Positions 51,901-60,530 of a stretch of DNA of 64,000 bases are shown piece by piece. Numbering within the stretch: position 1 is the first letter of the stretch; every line of letters starts with the position of its first letter. The notes under the pieces were generated by a model that was not told the DNA's origin, did not search any database, and saw only the letters and a list, made by a program, of their open reading frames with translations. The DNA lies in contig CAADRB010000005.1 of NCBI GenBank assembly GCA_900708905.1, forward strand, positions 476,602 to 540,601. The letters run 5' to 3'. The DNA comes from Hymenolepis diminuta. Its lineage: Eukaryota > Platyhelminthes > Cestoda > Cyclophyllidea > Hymenolepididae. Made by a program: the position numbers and the translations under genes.

Positions 51901-54900
51901 GTTTTAGTAGTTAATATCTAACACCATATTCGGCATCCCAGAACAGCTTACCTACCAGCTCGATGCATTGAATTTTAAGTTAATACGCAGGTACATGGTG
52001 GCTTGAGTAATTGGACAGCTAGTCAAGGCAAATCCCCCTCTTCATCAGAACAGTCATTAATTATATTCTCCTCCTATAATAGTCTTGTTAAAAATTTAAT
52101 AAAGGGGCTTGGAAGTGACAGCACATCTGTCTTGCCCTCTTCTTTGGGCATGAGTTAACGAAAGTCTAGTGATAGCCAGAGGAGATATATAATAGCAGCA
52201 GAACTAGATCTAGCAGTACCACAATATAGAAGTCATACTTTACAAAAGTGAGCAAGGTAGAGGTTACAAGAGCATCTTTAAGAAATTCAAAATTGAATAG
52301 GAATTTGCTAAGCTTTTAAGAATAAGATCTCCCAAATTCTTGACCTTTTACTAATTACTTGCTTTAAATATCAGGCTTTAATACTTAGGTATGCTATTTG
52401 TAATGCACTTGTTCATTTGCAACACAGCTACCCCAATCCCAATTTCAAGGTCAAATTAATACAAACTTTCCTCAAATTAGACCAAATTTCAAGTAGATGT
52501 AAAAAAACAAAAGCACTGTCCAGGCAATAAATAAGTAGATAGATGGGCTAAAGAGGCAACTGGTACAAAAAAGTTTCCCAGAGTTGACTTACATCTTTCA
52601 TGATGCTGTACTGCAGATGCTGCAACTCATTTTCGGATACTGCACTCTCGCCCAAGTTGTAGCGAATATTCTCTATCGCCGTGGACAGAAAATCCTGATA
52701 AGTTAAAAAAAAGAAGAATGTTAACTGAATGAATTAATAGGGACAGGACGTAGGTAACGAGTACGAACGAGACAATACCCGTAACATTATGATAAGTCGG
52801 GCCGAATTCCCCAAAATAGCAACTGCTATCAAGAGGTAATTTAACTTCTCTACCTATTTTATTGATTTATTTGTGTACCTACATGGATCCTGTTAGGAAA
52901 ACAAAATGAAAAAGTTCAGTGCAATCGATCGAAACGCCCACGCTCCATCCACTGCGAAGCGAATTGTCAATTACTGAATTTTTACGCTTGAACCTGGGTG
53001 TAGGCCCAATAATTAGGCAATTATTGGCTAACCTGGTAGCAAATAATTTCCTGCACATACAAATCTACATAAATAAATTCTTTTTTTCCCTTCTGAGTCT
53101 GAGGAATCGTAGTCACCGTGTAGTCTTAATGGGGTTTAATAATATAGCAATGATAACCTATTTTTTATCGATGGCAACACATCTTTATAAAACATTCATG
53201 CTTGAATAGTTTCCCTATCGAGAGATGAAATGGCGCATTTGCTATCATGCTCAGTTTTTTCTACTTTCATCAATTGAATGGCTGAAGTATACACACAATC
53301 ATTCATATGTTATTTGTGCCAATATATATGCATTCTTTTGTGTCCTATTCTACCATTTTGTGCTATTCGTATACGACCAAACCATCATATCGTTAAAAAG
53401 AAAGTTCGTTTCTAACACCTAACTTTGATAGAGAAGTAGCATACTGGAGCTTCTAATTGGAAATTCGCATTCCGTCACCTCTTCTGGCCATTATGACTGG
53501 TACCGTTAGTTATTTCGTTCACTAAATATACATCTATGCGTACTAAACCTATCATATTTTCTTCATAAAAATGCACGCAGACTGCTGCGCCACCGACTCT
53601 TATACGTCAAAAACCTAGTAGATTATCCATTAATAACAGAGTTTATTTGCATGATTATGTCATAAGAGCGAGTGATAAAAAAACCCAAGAGGATTACAAA
53701 GGCGGTAATAACTCCTTAGGGGTATAGTTTAAATGACAAATAATATACCTCTGTTGCATGGTTGGTAAACTATAACTCTACGAAAACAGCTAAACGAATA
53801 TCCTAATTTGGTGATTTCAAACATGAGAAGATTGTGAAATACAGAAACATGTGAAGGAAATCTATTTTTGCACAGGCTCTAAGATTACTGATTCTTTTGA
53901 CACTATTAAAGTGACCACGCTTTTAAGCGAGTCAAATTGAAACAACGCGAAACGCGAGATGCAGTCGAATGACTTTGGAAGAAGTTAAGGCAACAACGCA
54001 TTTAAAATCTTTCAACTTCACGTTGATAATGCAAAAATTAGACACACGTGAAGGGCATTGATATTTTTCACGCACTCCAGGATAGCTGATTTTTAAACTA
54101 GTAAAATCAACAAATTGTTTAAAATCTTTCAAACTTAAGACGACATTGCAATGATGAGATACAAGTAAAAGATATTGATTTTTTGCATGTGCTCTAAAAT
54201 TATTAATTTGTAAAAACATAAAGACGAAATAAATATGAAAGTGCGCTAAAATCTAGCAGATATTTAAAATGATGATAGACAAAACACAGACGATGAACAA
54301 AAATATAAGATGGAATTTGAATATTTATGACTAACCCATTAATAGATATGGGTTTAATTCCAGTAAATAGAAACATAATAGAAAAGCTTTCAACAAGAAA
54401 ATCTCAAAATTTGTCTATTGCTTCAAAAACCCTGGGCTTACGTAGATAAGGACTCCGAGAAAACCTGCTTTAATTAACAGCATCCACCAGAGACTTGATT
54501 GAAGCACCTTAATGTAATCGCTCGGTTAATGGACAAAGTAAACAAGGAGTCTAAGGAACAAATGTATGAAAAAAAAACACACTATAAGCACAAACATAGA
54601 AACTAAAAAAGACAATCTCTTTAAGAAATAGACAAAGTCATATTAAAGTTCATTTGAAAGAAATCCCTAGTTATTCATCTATAAAACAGTATTAAAAATG
54701 AGAATTACCATTTCAGACTCGGAATTCGCATTGGTGAATTTACAATCAGCCCGCCACAAAGGAGAACACACCGTCTAATTTATGAAGGTTTTAGAGGAAA
54801 ATTAATTAAAGCTATGGTGGAAAATCGTTGTTAATCGGATCTTTTTGTCCTTGGTTGTAAGAAGATGCAAATAAATCGAGGTGGCATAACCATTTACATG

Positions 54901-57900
54901 ATTAAATCAACCGATGAAGAAGCTCTCAGAAACAGTAGCTCACTCATAAACCCTCGCCCACGTTTCGCACCTTATTGAGAATATTTTCTGCTCTCCTTAT
55001 TCAGTTAACTTCTCATGAATAAAGTCTTTTAATTCTCCTATATTTCAGTGGGCAATAATAATGACAGAAAATAAGCTGAAATTACCATTCAAATGTGTAA
55101 ACATGTAAACATCTCCCAGAAAGCCAGTGGGAATCCACTTCAATGTGAAAATATGCGCACCTTGTTTGTATTTACCGAAGCAATTCAAAATCTACATGAA
55201 ACAGATATCTACATAGCGATCCCAGGAGAGTATTCATATATTAAGTTCGAATAGCAAACAAAACACAGGAAACTCGAATAAATTGATAGATTAAACATGA
55301 CAGGTGGCAATTAAACAGCATACCAAAGCAAAAAAGATAAATAACATTTCAAGATGAGATTAGTAAACCAGATGATGTTAATTGTTCAGAGGAAGTGTAA
55401 TTGAGATGATATTAAAAAGCGTTGCCAAGGCGTTGAAGTTTAATTGCAGCGAAAATGTTGTTGAAAATTAGTATTGCCTCTAACCTGCCAAAAATGCCGA
55501 AAACTATTTCGGCTTTAAGCACGTGATATTTGAATAAATTACGGTGTGAATTCGAGGGAATGAAAATATGTAACTGACAAGACTTGCTTTCCACATTTGG
55601 ACGACAATAAATTGACAAATAGCTGTATCTTTGTAAAGCTTTAAGACTGATAGTACCTTAACTCAAAGGTGCCTATGAAATCGTTGAAATAACTGTATCC
55701 TAGTTAGGTCAACCCTTGAATAAATCGAAGATCTCTGCAAGTCTCATATTCTTTTTTTGCTCTTTTGAAACTCTATGTCATTCTAAACCCACTTACACAA
55801 AATATATTAGAACAATTTCGAGATCTCTAACTTGAAGGACGCATACGTTGACCGCTGCATAATCGGTGCAATTTCCATTACTTTCAGCCAAGAAAACATT
55901 CTTTTAATTGGAATCTGAACTATTCCAAGTTGGGGAATTCCTCCCCATTTCAAATGTGAACCTTGCTATTCTCCAAGAATTCTACTGAAAACAGAAAGGG
56001 TTTCGAGGTATTTCAATAAATAAGAACCACTTATGTTCCACAAATCAACATTTTACACGGTAATGAAGAAAATCACTATTTATAAGTCATTGGATTTCGA
56101 AGGAATTCCATTTAGTGGCAACATCATATTCGAAATTAAAATCACTTCCTTAATTGACAGTTAATTAGCAATCTATGCGTTCAATCTCCGAGACAAAAGA
56201 AGCCTCTATTAAAGTAATATAGAAAAGAAGAAAGGGAGGCAAATTAAACTTAAATGTCGTCAAGGGAGGGAAAGAATAGTGGAAGTAAAACCGCTAAAAA
56301 TATTGTCCCGTCTTTTCGGAGTCTTAAGTTATCATTCAGAATTAGATGTCCACAGTGCCTTTGCTTTCTACATATTGACAAATGCCACCGTAACTATTAT
56401 TTAAAATTTTAGTTCAACTCCTACCTTGAGTAGGAGAGAGGATACTCCTCTAATTGTCCATGTTGTGAAACTCATTCCCACTGATAAAATCATTTCAAAA
56501 TTTTACTGTAAGCCGATGGGTTTGAACAAGTAAACGACAGTTAAGAAAGCGCAATAGTTCAAATTCTCAATTAACAGCTAATTATTAATCTAACAGGTCA
56601 ACCTATTGATCAAAAATGGCCTCCATTGATATAAGAGAAAAGAAAGGAAATAAATTAACATTGAAAGCCATCAAAGGGTGGAGAAACAAGAACTGCTTTG
56701 CATTCAAAATGTTGCCATCAACCCCTTTTTTCTACATGCCTTAAAAAAATCCACCGTAATTAATACTTTAAGAACTGGAAGTGGAAAGATGTAAGTTTCT
56801 AGTCAATGTCACGCTGAAAACGCTCTTTCTAAACGGACTCAAAGGATTTAAAGAAGTAAATGGCATTTGCACAGTGCAATAAATTAAGTCAAAAATTTTT
56901 AGTTAACCAGCAATCTATCTATTTAACCACTGATGTAGCAGAAAAGGTTGAAAGGAAAGAAAAGTTAAACTTAAAAGTAAACAGGGTTGAACGAATTCCA
57001 GTTAAAAAATTTTTGAAAGAGAATCGTCTTCTGTAGTAGGATTTGCAACATTCAGAGCAAAGGAATTCGTAAGCAAGTGAAGGAGTAACCACTCATCGCA
57101 AGAAAATACCATTTCAAACCTGCTTTAAAAAGCAGAAATAAATCAGAAATCAGATAGGTTACCTCCTAATTCCTAATTTGGAAATTTATTAAAAATTGTT
57201 GGAGAAATAATGGGGAGTATTGATATTAAAAACATATTAGATCGAATGCACATATTAACCTGTTCCTCGTTAGCAAAATAGAGTATGAAATAGCCCAATG
57301 TACTTAACGTGATTTAAGTGTTACCTATTTATCACAATCCCATTTCTGCTCTTCCTACATTGACGCTTATTTCCTTGCTCTTCCAATCTCCTATTCTTCT
57401 GTCCACCTCTCCCTTTTTCCCACATTTCTTGCCTGTGTCCAATACACCTTTTCTAACTGTTCAGTTGCTACTGTATGCTGTAGTACTGCTAGAAAGACTA
57501 GTTTTCTGTTGCTATGATACAAGCGCCCACTAGATATTGCTGGACTACAATGAACTCGGACTGGAGAGAGAGGGCTAAGACAGGATGCAGTTAATCCAAA
57601 ACATTTTATTAAATGAAGGCATTATATAGGAATACCATTCGTCATCATGTCGCCGATGTTGGGAGACCAAAATACAATGGGATTAATATTAGTTTTAATA
57701 TCAAATAACTGTCAAGCTGTCAGGAGCGATTTGCACAAGCATATTGATTAGGATAGATGACTAAGAAACAATGTGGTGATTATGTCCTGACAAATCGCAA
57801 ACTCTGTAGCTATGACTTTTGTTTTGCCAGCCTCCTAGCTTCTGGAGTTATCGTTAGGTCTGCGGAGGAAAATCTGATCTAATTTGTAGCATTACTGACG

Positions 57901-60492
57901 GTATATGGTGCTACTTTACATCAAACTGTAAATCAAATCAACTCTTTAATCAACAGTTAATTAGCAATTAACGAAACAATCATGGTCTCCCCATTGAAGT
58001 AATAGAGGAAGCAAGAAGCAAACTAAATTTGAACTTTGTCGTCGAAGAAGGACGGGTAGAGGGAGGGGTGAGAGGAGGAAATAAGAGAGGGGGAGTGCAA
58101 TCAATATTTCTTGAGCTTACTCACTCGCTTACGCATGTAAGCAGGAGTACGTGGGCGTTGAGAGAGTAGAAGGTGAAAACAAAATCCTGCCTTGTCGTGT
58201 CTTCATAAGGTCTCTCGCCTCGTGCACCACGAGCTTATCATAATTTGAGCATGCTCAAGCTAACAGATACGTGGGCACATTAACGAGGAAATCAAATTAA
58301 TGTAAAGAAAGTTAAAATTTCATTTGATAACCCTAGAAACGATGGGATCAAATCCGCAAAACAGCTGTTAAGCCAATGCGATGAAAGAAGACAAAAAAAG
58401 GGACATGAACTCAAAACTACTTAAAAATCCGACAGGACAATCTCATAGAAGGGAAATTGGAATATCCTTCAGCGAGCATTGTGAAACAAAAGTGGTGTGA
58501 AAAGAGAAAATAACTAAGTCTATCATTGAGATAAAAGCAAAGCGCATTTCTATCAAGTCAAAGATACAGAGGTTGAAACGAATCAAGGCACATTCGGCGA
58601 ATGAAATGCGAAATCGCAACGGTTTTCACCAAATGCAAGTTTCTTGGACAATGAGACGTCAGATTCTAATTACTTGACAAAAATTGAAAGTGAATGTCGG
58701 AAAGCACTTAATCAAACAGTGCTTAAAATAAATCAGTATTGTACAACCCAAACAAATATAACAATTCACACGACAAAGTGGGGCGTTTATAATAGACGGA
58801 CTATCAAAAGATGGAGGCGAAGCGAGAAGAATAGGTCAATTGTTCAAGCGAAATAAATTACATGTAGGTTCAATCTTATCGAATTTTAGCAAAAACCAAT
58901 TGGTACAAGCGATTAAGGAGAACAGACTAGGGATAAATGAGTAGAAAATATTCGAAAATCCACATCAAAGCCGATAATCATCGTTTGAGGGCAGAATTTA
59001 AAAGGCTTGATTAATAGGAATATAAATGACATTAATAGAGACCAGTAACTAATAGTTAGGGTTTCGAAGACTCTTGGCCTTCCTGAAAATACCTCACTGA
59101 TTCTACCGCTCAGAATTACTGTCTGCACACATTTGCTCTCAGACTTGCTATTATTTAAGTGAGCGATAAAGTTATTACTGATTTGATAAACAACAAGGAT
59201 AAAAGAAAAAATTAGTCATCAATACGAAAAGACGAGATCCATCCCATGCGACTTCCTAGAGATCTTAAAAGTTCAATATAACTCAACAATCAAAATGTAT
59301 CTTGTAATCGATCGAATAGCTCGATTACTTTTTAAAATAGTTGTGCCGAAGAGAACTGAACAATAAACAAACAAAACGCTGAATAAACACATATATTTTG
59401 CAAAAATTGATATATCCAAGATTTCGTAATTTACACAGCATGCAAAAATATACAATCCATAGGATGAGAGTAATGCAGTTTTGTCGACTGCTAGAAAATT
59501 AATAATAAACAGCGACGCATCTTGGCTTAGCAGCAACGCATCCAGGCACTCAATTAAATAAAGAAAATTGATTAAACACTTAAATCACTGAGGTAACTAG
59601 AAATTCCGAACTACTGATTTTCTAGAATGCCCAAATAATTGCATATTATAATGAAACCCAACTTGAACTCAATACAAGTAGAAGCATTTGACGTGTGAAA
59701 AAATCTATGCCCAGGCAATAGGCACAAAAACGGGAAACTGTCGTCACCTGACTACCAGTAAAAATTTCCCCTAAGGCACGTGATACCTCGAACAAGCCAG
59801 AAACGAACGAACAGGTCACATCAAGAGAGGACAAAAAGAGCAGTAGCAAAGTTTACCTTTGAGTATTTTTTGATAATTGCATCTATCTCACGGTTAATTA
59901 AGGGTTGGAGAAATCGCTGCAGGAGTTTAAGGGTCCAGGTTGGATCGGTAATAATACCGGATCGCCTAAGCAAAAGAAAAATCGACAAATCCATATCAAA
60001 ATACAATGAGATAATAGGTGTATGAAAACTTACTTGACCCGTTTCTCAAATGCCATGCTCTTTTTGTGGAGATATTTCGGGAAATTTAGCATATTGCGAT
60101 ACCGCAGATTCAGGTTAGGGTTGGACTACAAGTGCAATGCAATATCGATTAATCGAATACGTGAAGGGGCCATTTATACCATCTATTAATTAAATGCAAT
60201 TTACGCCTACTTGGTTTGAGGTTTTTTGGTGAGAGACACCTGCGTGTATCCGCTGTTGGTCGGATGTGTGCTTGCCGTTGTCATTTTTAGCAACAAAATC
60301 GTTAACGATTTCTGGCTCGGTGGAATTAAGGTTAGTCATTGGAGAACTTGCGGTAGAAGGAGAAGGGAGCATAGTTTCGGGTTCTGAATTGTTGAAAGGT
60401 TTAGAGTCTACGTTGCTATTTTGTACACTGAATTGCATAAAATTGCTTGAATTTGAGATTGCACTAATATCCTTGTTGAAATCTGCAGACAT
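30884..60492 (-). CDS. DNTTIP1: Deoxynucleotidyltransferase terminal-interacting protein 1 (TdIF1), MiDAC complex subunit; nine proposed exons
   Basis: DNTTIP1 dimerises and recruits HDAC1/2 with MIDEAS in the mitotic deacetylase complex, and binds DNA through its C-terminal domain. The exons (listed separately) join in phase to give 573 residues plus about 22 from an uncertain last exon, against 329 in human. Conserved parts in order: RSGIITDPTWTLKLLQ and FLQPLINREIDAIIKKYSK (dimerisation region, residues about 126-161); the helix DFLSTAIENIRYNLGES (from 162); a basic PVKRRRRHGG in the long central exon; WLGLGAARGRIYSKHPWIFR, DREDKGWL and FILPSWLFQK (C-terminal DNA-binding domain, about 381-466). 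The N-terminus, the middle and a Ser-rich C-terminal tail are expanded relative to human. Introns are about 85, 68, 7162, 3322, 3818, 9622, 3126 and 618 nt. Confidence 0.93.
31571..31891 (-). CDS. DNTTIP1: DNTTIP1 exon 8, Ser-rich tail
   Basis: The acceptor is ttcttcag|GTT, continuing exon 7 in phase 0. The 107 codons are rich in Ser, Arg and Asn, and include FVDQFAFTEEEMGLEDDLF, an acidic and aromatic patch. The end is either the donor AAT|gtaagc at 31570 or, if unspliced, a TGA two codons later at 31566-31564. The human protein has only a short tail here. Confidence 0.8.
33301..33384 (+). repeat. Local direct repeat, copy 1
   Basis: Shares with 33530-33612 the ordered blocks ACAGAAGC, TGAGAT, CAGTAG, CAAATAAGTA, ATATT and an ending like ATGAGAAATA/ATGGCAAATA. 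The offset is about 229 bp. It is an old, diverged tandem duplication inside a DNTTIP1 intron. Confidence 0.65.
33530..33612 (+). repeat. Local direct repeat, copy 2
   Basis: Partner of 33301-33384, with roughly two thirds of positions matching by eye. Confidence 0.65.
34021..34200 (+). repeat. tRNA-derived SINE-like element, third copy
   Basis: The head is the best preserved of the family: TGGCATAGTGG (A box) and GGGTTCGATATCC (B box), about 40 nt apart. The body GTGAGTGGAATGCC and CCTGGCTAATGCTAAGGG then matches the 20.7 kb copy, fading after about 34200. Confidence 0.75.
35018..35276 (-). CDS. DNTTIP1: DNTTIP1 exon 7, C-terminal DNA-binding domain
   Basis: The acceptor is cccttttag|A and the donor is AAG|gtgagc. 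It encodes WLGLGAARGRIYSKHPWIFR, YACDREDKGWLSRAGHL, AKAFLVLAKQIQEVAALEE and FILPSWLFQK. This aligns along its length with the human C-terminal domain (RGRIYIKHPHLFKYAADPQDK, KSFVLPSWMVEK). It is the strongest identification in the gene. Confidence 0.97.
36301..36400 (+). repeat. Dispersed repeat family B, copy 1
   Basis: Aligns with 54821-54915 (blocks AAAATCGTTG, CTTRGGTG, AAATCGAG, GCATRACCA, AATCAAYCG in order) and, over a shorter stretch, with 40306-40345 (AAATTGAGATGGCATGACCA). All three copies are in the same orientation within DNTTIP1 introns. The family is not recognised. Confidence 0.65.
39347..39487 (+). repeat. Local direct repeat, copy 1
   Basis: Matches 39595-39690 at AACCTTT, GGGCGTGG, AGAC-rich spacer and GACGGTAATTCA, with internal length differences. 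The offset is about 248 bp. Confidence 0.6.
39595..39690 (+). repeat. Local direct repeat, copy 2
   Basis: Partner of 39347-39487, shorter in the middle. Confidence 0.6.
40306..40345 (+). repeat. Dispersed repeat family B, short copy
   Basis: AATAAATTGAGATGGCATGA and the following CCAGCCAACCGGTC match the core of the 36.3 and 54.8 kb copies. Confidence 0.5.
41058..41148 (+). repeat. Dispersed repeat family C, copy 1
   Basis: Aligns with 49608-49697 without large gaps: CTCTT..GGCT.CT, CTAAAACTTCCTTTGAGTCAT and AAGAGCAAGAAAGA match CTCTTTCGGCTACT, CTAAAACTTCTTTTGAGCCA and GAGTTAGAAAGA. Both copies lie in DNTTIP1 introns. Confidence 0.65.
42179..42203. promoter_or_regulatory. RFX X-box-like palindrome
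   Basis: GTTGCCTAGGTAAC at 42179-42192 fits the X-box consensus GTNRCC-N(0-3)-RGYAAC bound by RFX transcription factors. CTAGGCAAC follows at 42195-42203, so GTTGCCTAG and CTAGGCAAC also form a 9 bp stem with a 7 nt loop. It lies deep in DNTTIP1 intron 6, far from any known promoter. It may be chance or an enhancer. Confidence 0.4.
42625..42740 (+). repeat. SINE-like fragment (head only)
   Basis: GACGTGGCGGTCAATGCAGACGTC resembles the A-box side of the 34.0 kb head, and GGTTCGATTTCGAC the B box. The downstream body is not clear. Confidence 0.5.
44899..44930 (-). CDS. DNTTIP1: DNTTIP1 exon 6, 32 nt microexon
   Basis: The acceptor is cccttttag|GTTG and the donor is TTGGA|gtaagt. It encodes VVDTLGPLEL plus two bases that join exon 7 to make Glu. 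Exon 5 ends in phase 0 and exon 7 needs exactly two bases, both satisfied. In the joined protein the run LG-six residues-LGLGAARG has the same spacing as human LG-six residues-LGMGGTRG. Confidence 0.85.
45934..46786 (+). mobile_element. Internally deleted Tc1/mariner-superfamily transposon
   Basis: The element is 853 bp flanked by TA. The ends are inverted: left CAGGGCGCGTAAGGTAT and right (reversed) GGGGGTGCGTAAGGCAT. Plus-strand transposase remains include an N-terminal helix-turn-helix region (AAIVFIKAKHSNLEIARIL) and RTPEFVRRVYGMMDKNPGKS then MRDLAKGLQVSGVTT. YQDLGYKSYVLR and GQFM follow in another frame. The sequence then jumps to PPNSPDLNPFDYYV and VVEKEVNKHLHDTKSS near the C-terminus. 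The catalytic middle is missing and stops and frameshifts are present. It is a non-autonomous remnant inside a DNTTIP1 intron. Confidence 0.85.
46040..46665 (+). pseudogene. Tc1/mariner transposase pseudogene, central region deleted
   Basis: Transposase fragments of the 45934-46786 element occur in more than one plus frame. Only the third catalytic Asp (NPFDYY) is retained of the acidic triad, because the segment between GQFM and PPNSPDLNP is lost. It cannot encode a working transposase. Confidence 0.85.
48749..49270 (-). CDS. DNTTIP1: DNTTIP1 exon 5, long low-complexity central exon with basic motif
   Basis: The exon is 522 nt (174 codons), phase 0 at both ends, with a strong acceptor (pyrimidine tract, ctctag|GCG) and donor TCG|gtgaga. 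It is rich in Ser, Thr, Pro and Asn, with an Asn run (NNNN) and RHLRRRTTSNN. Near the end it has PPVKRRRRHGG, a likely nuclear localisation signal in the place of human PLPKKRKGRPPGH. It is longer and more GC-rich than the surrounding sequence. Confidence 0.88.
49271..52592 (-). other. DNTTIP1 intron 4
   Basis: This 3.3 kb intron has dispersed repeat family C copy 2 at 49608-49697. The open frame at 50227-50598 on the minus strand is hydrophobic and Ser/Phe-rich, but it has no splice-compatible place in DNTTIP1 and no recognisable homology. Confidence 0.65.
49608..49697 (+). repeat. Dispersed repeat family C, copy 2
   Basis: Partner of 41058-41148, in the same orientation, 8.5 kb away. Confidence 0.65.
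52593..52694 (-). CDS. DNTTIP1: DNTTIP1 exon 4
   Basis: The exon is 102 nt, phase 0 at both ends, with acceptor cttatcag|GAT and donor GAT|gtaagt. It encodes DFLSTAIENIRYNLGESAVS and onward, aligning with human FFQKAALNVRDNVGEEVDAE. It was found from similarity plus splice sites and lies 7.2 kb from exon 3. Confidence 0.92.
53985..54220. repeat. Decayed tandem repeat, period about 117 bp
   Basis: AAAATCTTTCAACTT near 54004 and AAAATCTTTCAAACTT near 54121 begin two units. Each continues with a matching GATATTTTTCACGCACTC / GATTTTTTGCATGTGCTC block. On the minus strand the units read LKDFKCVVALTSSK and LKDFKQFVDFTSLK, 39 codons apart. A possible further partial unit begins near 53815. Confidence 0.65.
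54821..54915 (+). repeat. Dispersed repeat family B, copy 2
   Basis: See 36301-36400. The aligned core is GATGCAAATAAATCGAGGTG followed by GCATAACCATTTAC. Confidence 0.65.
56151..58080 (+). repeat. Four diverged direct copies of a longer repeat unit
   Basis: Copies begin near 56151, 56568, 56891 and 57948. Each starts with a version of CAGTTAATTAGCAATCTA, then CTCCATTGAAGTAATAGA, a purine run like AAAAGAAGAAAG, AAATTAAACTTGAA and GTCGTCAAAGG. The first two also share a downstream block, TTTCTACAT...CCACCGTAA. The spacing of the first three (417 and about 323 bp) points to tandem duplication. The fourth is separated by about 1 kb. Confidence 0.65.
59857..59965 (-). CDS. DNTTIP1: DNTTIP1 exon 3, dimerisation region
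   Basis: The acceptor is ttgcttag|G and the donor is AAG|gtaaac. Codes for RSGIITDPTWTLKLLQ followed by FLQPLINREIDAIIKKYSK. This aligns without gaps to the human segment holding TDPAISMDLLRAVLQPSINE, the most conserved N-terminal block of the family. Confidence 0.95.
60034..60125 (-). CDS. DNTTIP1: DNTTIP1 exon 2
   Basis: The exon has acceptor cttgtag|TCC and donor TCAA|gtaagt. It encodes SNPNLNLRYRN followed by a basic stretch ending EKRVK, where the human protein has TNPWNIMIKHRQVQRRGRRS. Phase 2 at the end fits the first base of exon 3. Confidence 0.85.
60211..60492 (-). CDS. DNTTIP1: DNTTIP1 exon 1 (start codon)
   Basis: The ATG at 60492 begins MSADFNKDISAIS. The exon encodes 94 residues rich in Ser, Asn and Pro, with no family similarity. 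The donor is most likely CAA|gtaggc (exon ends at 60211); a second in-phase GT six bases on (ggc|gtaaat) is possible. The frame upstream is closed by a TAG. Confidence 0.8.
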
Positions 60493-60530
60493 GATTATCC
60501 TAATACTTGATGCATGGAGTAAAAGCTAAG
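60493..60530 (-). promoter_or_regulatory. Acceptor-like site before DNTTIP1 start (trans-splice or 5' UTR intron)
   Basis: A long pyrimidine tract ending cttag lies 33 nt before the ATG (exon side begins at 60525). A short upstream ATG inside this leader is closed within seven codons. The layout matches a spliced-leader acceptor or a 5' UTR intron. Confidence 0.45.

Larger units (their letters stand above)
52695..59856 (-). other. DNTTIP1 intron 3, 7.2 kb, repeat-rich
   Basis: Contains a decayed 117 bp tandem repeat (53.9-54.2 kb), family B copy 2 (54.82 kb) and four direct copies of a longer unit between 56.15 and 58.08 kb. A GC-richer, unexplained patch follows at 58.08-58.28 kb. No exon is recognised. 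Confidence 0.7.

Noticed and set aside
52919..53209. 96-codon plus-strand frame
   Set aside because: It is antisense to a DNTTIP1 intron, with no recognisable motif and low-complexity hydrophobic content.
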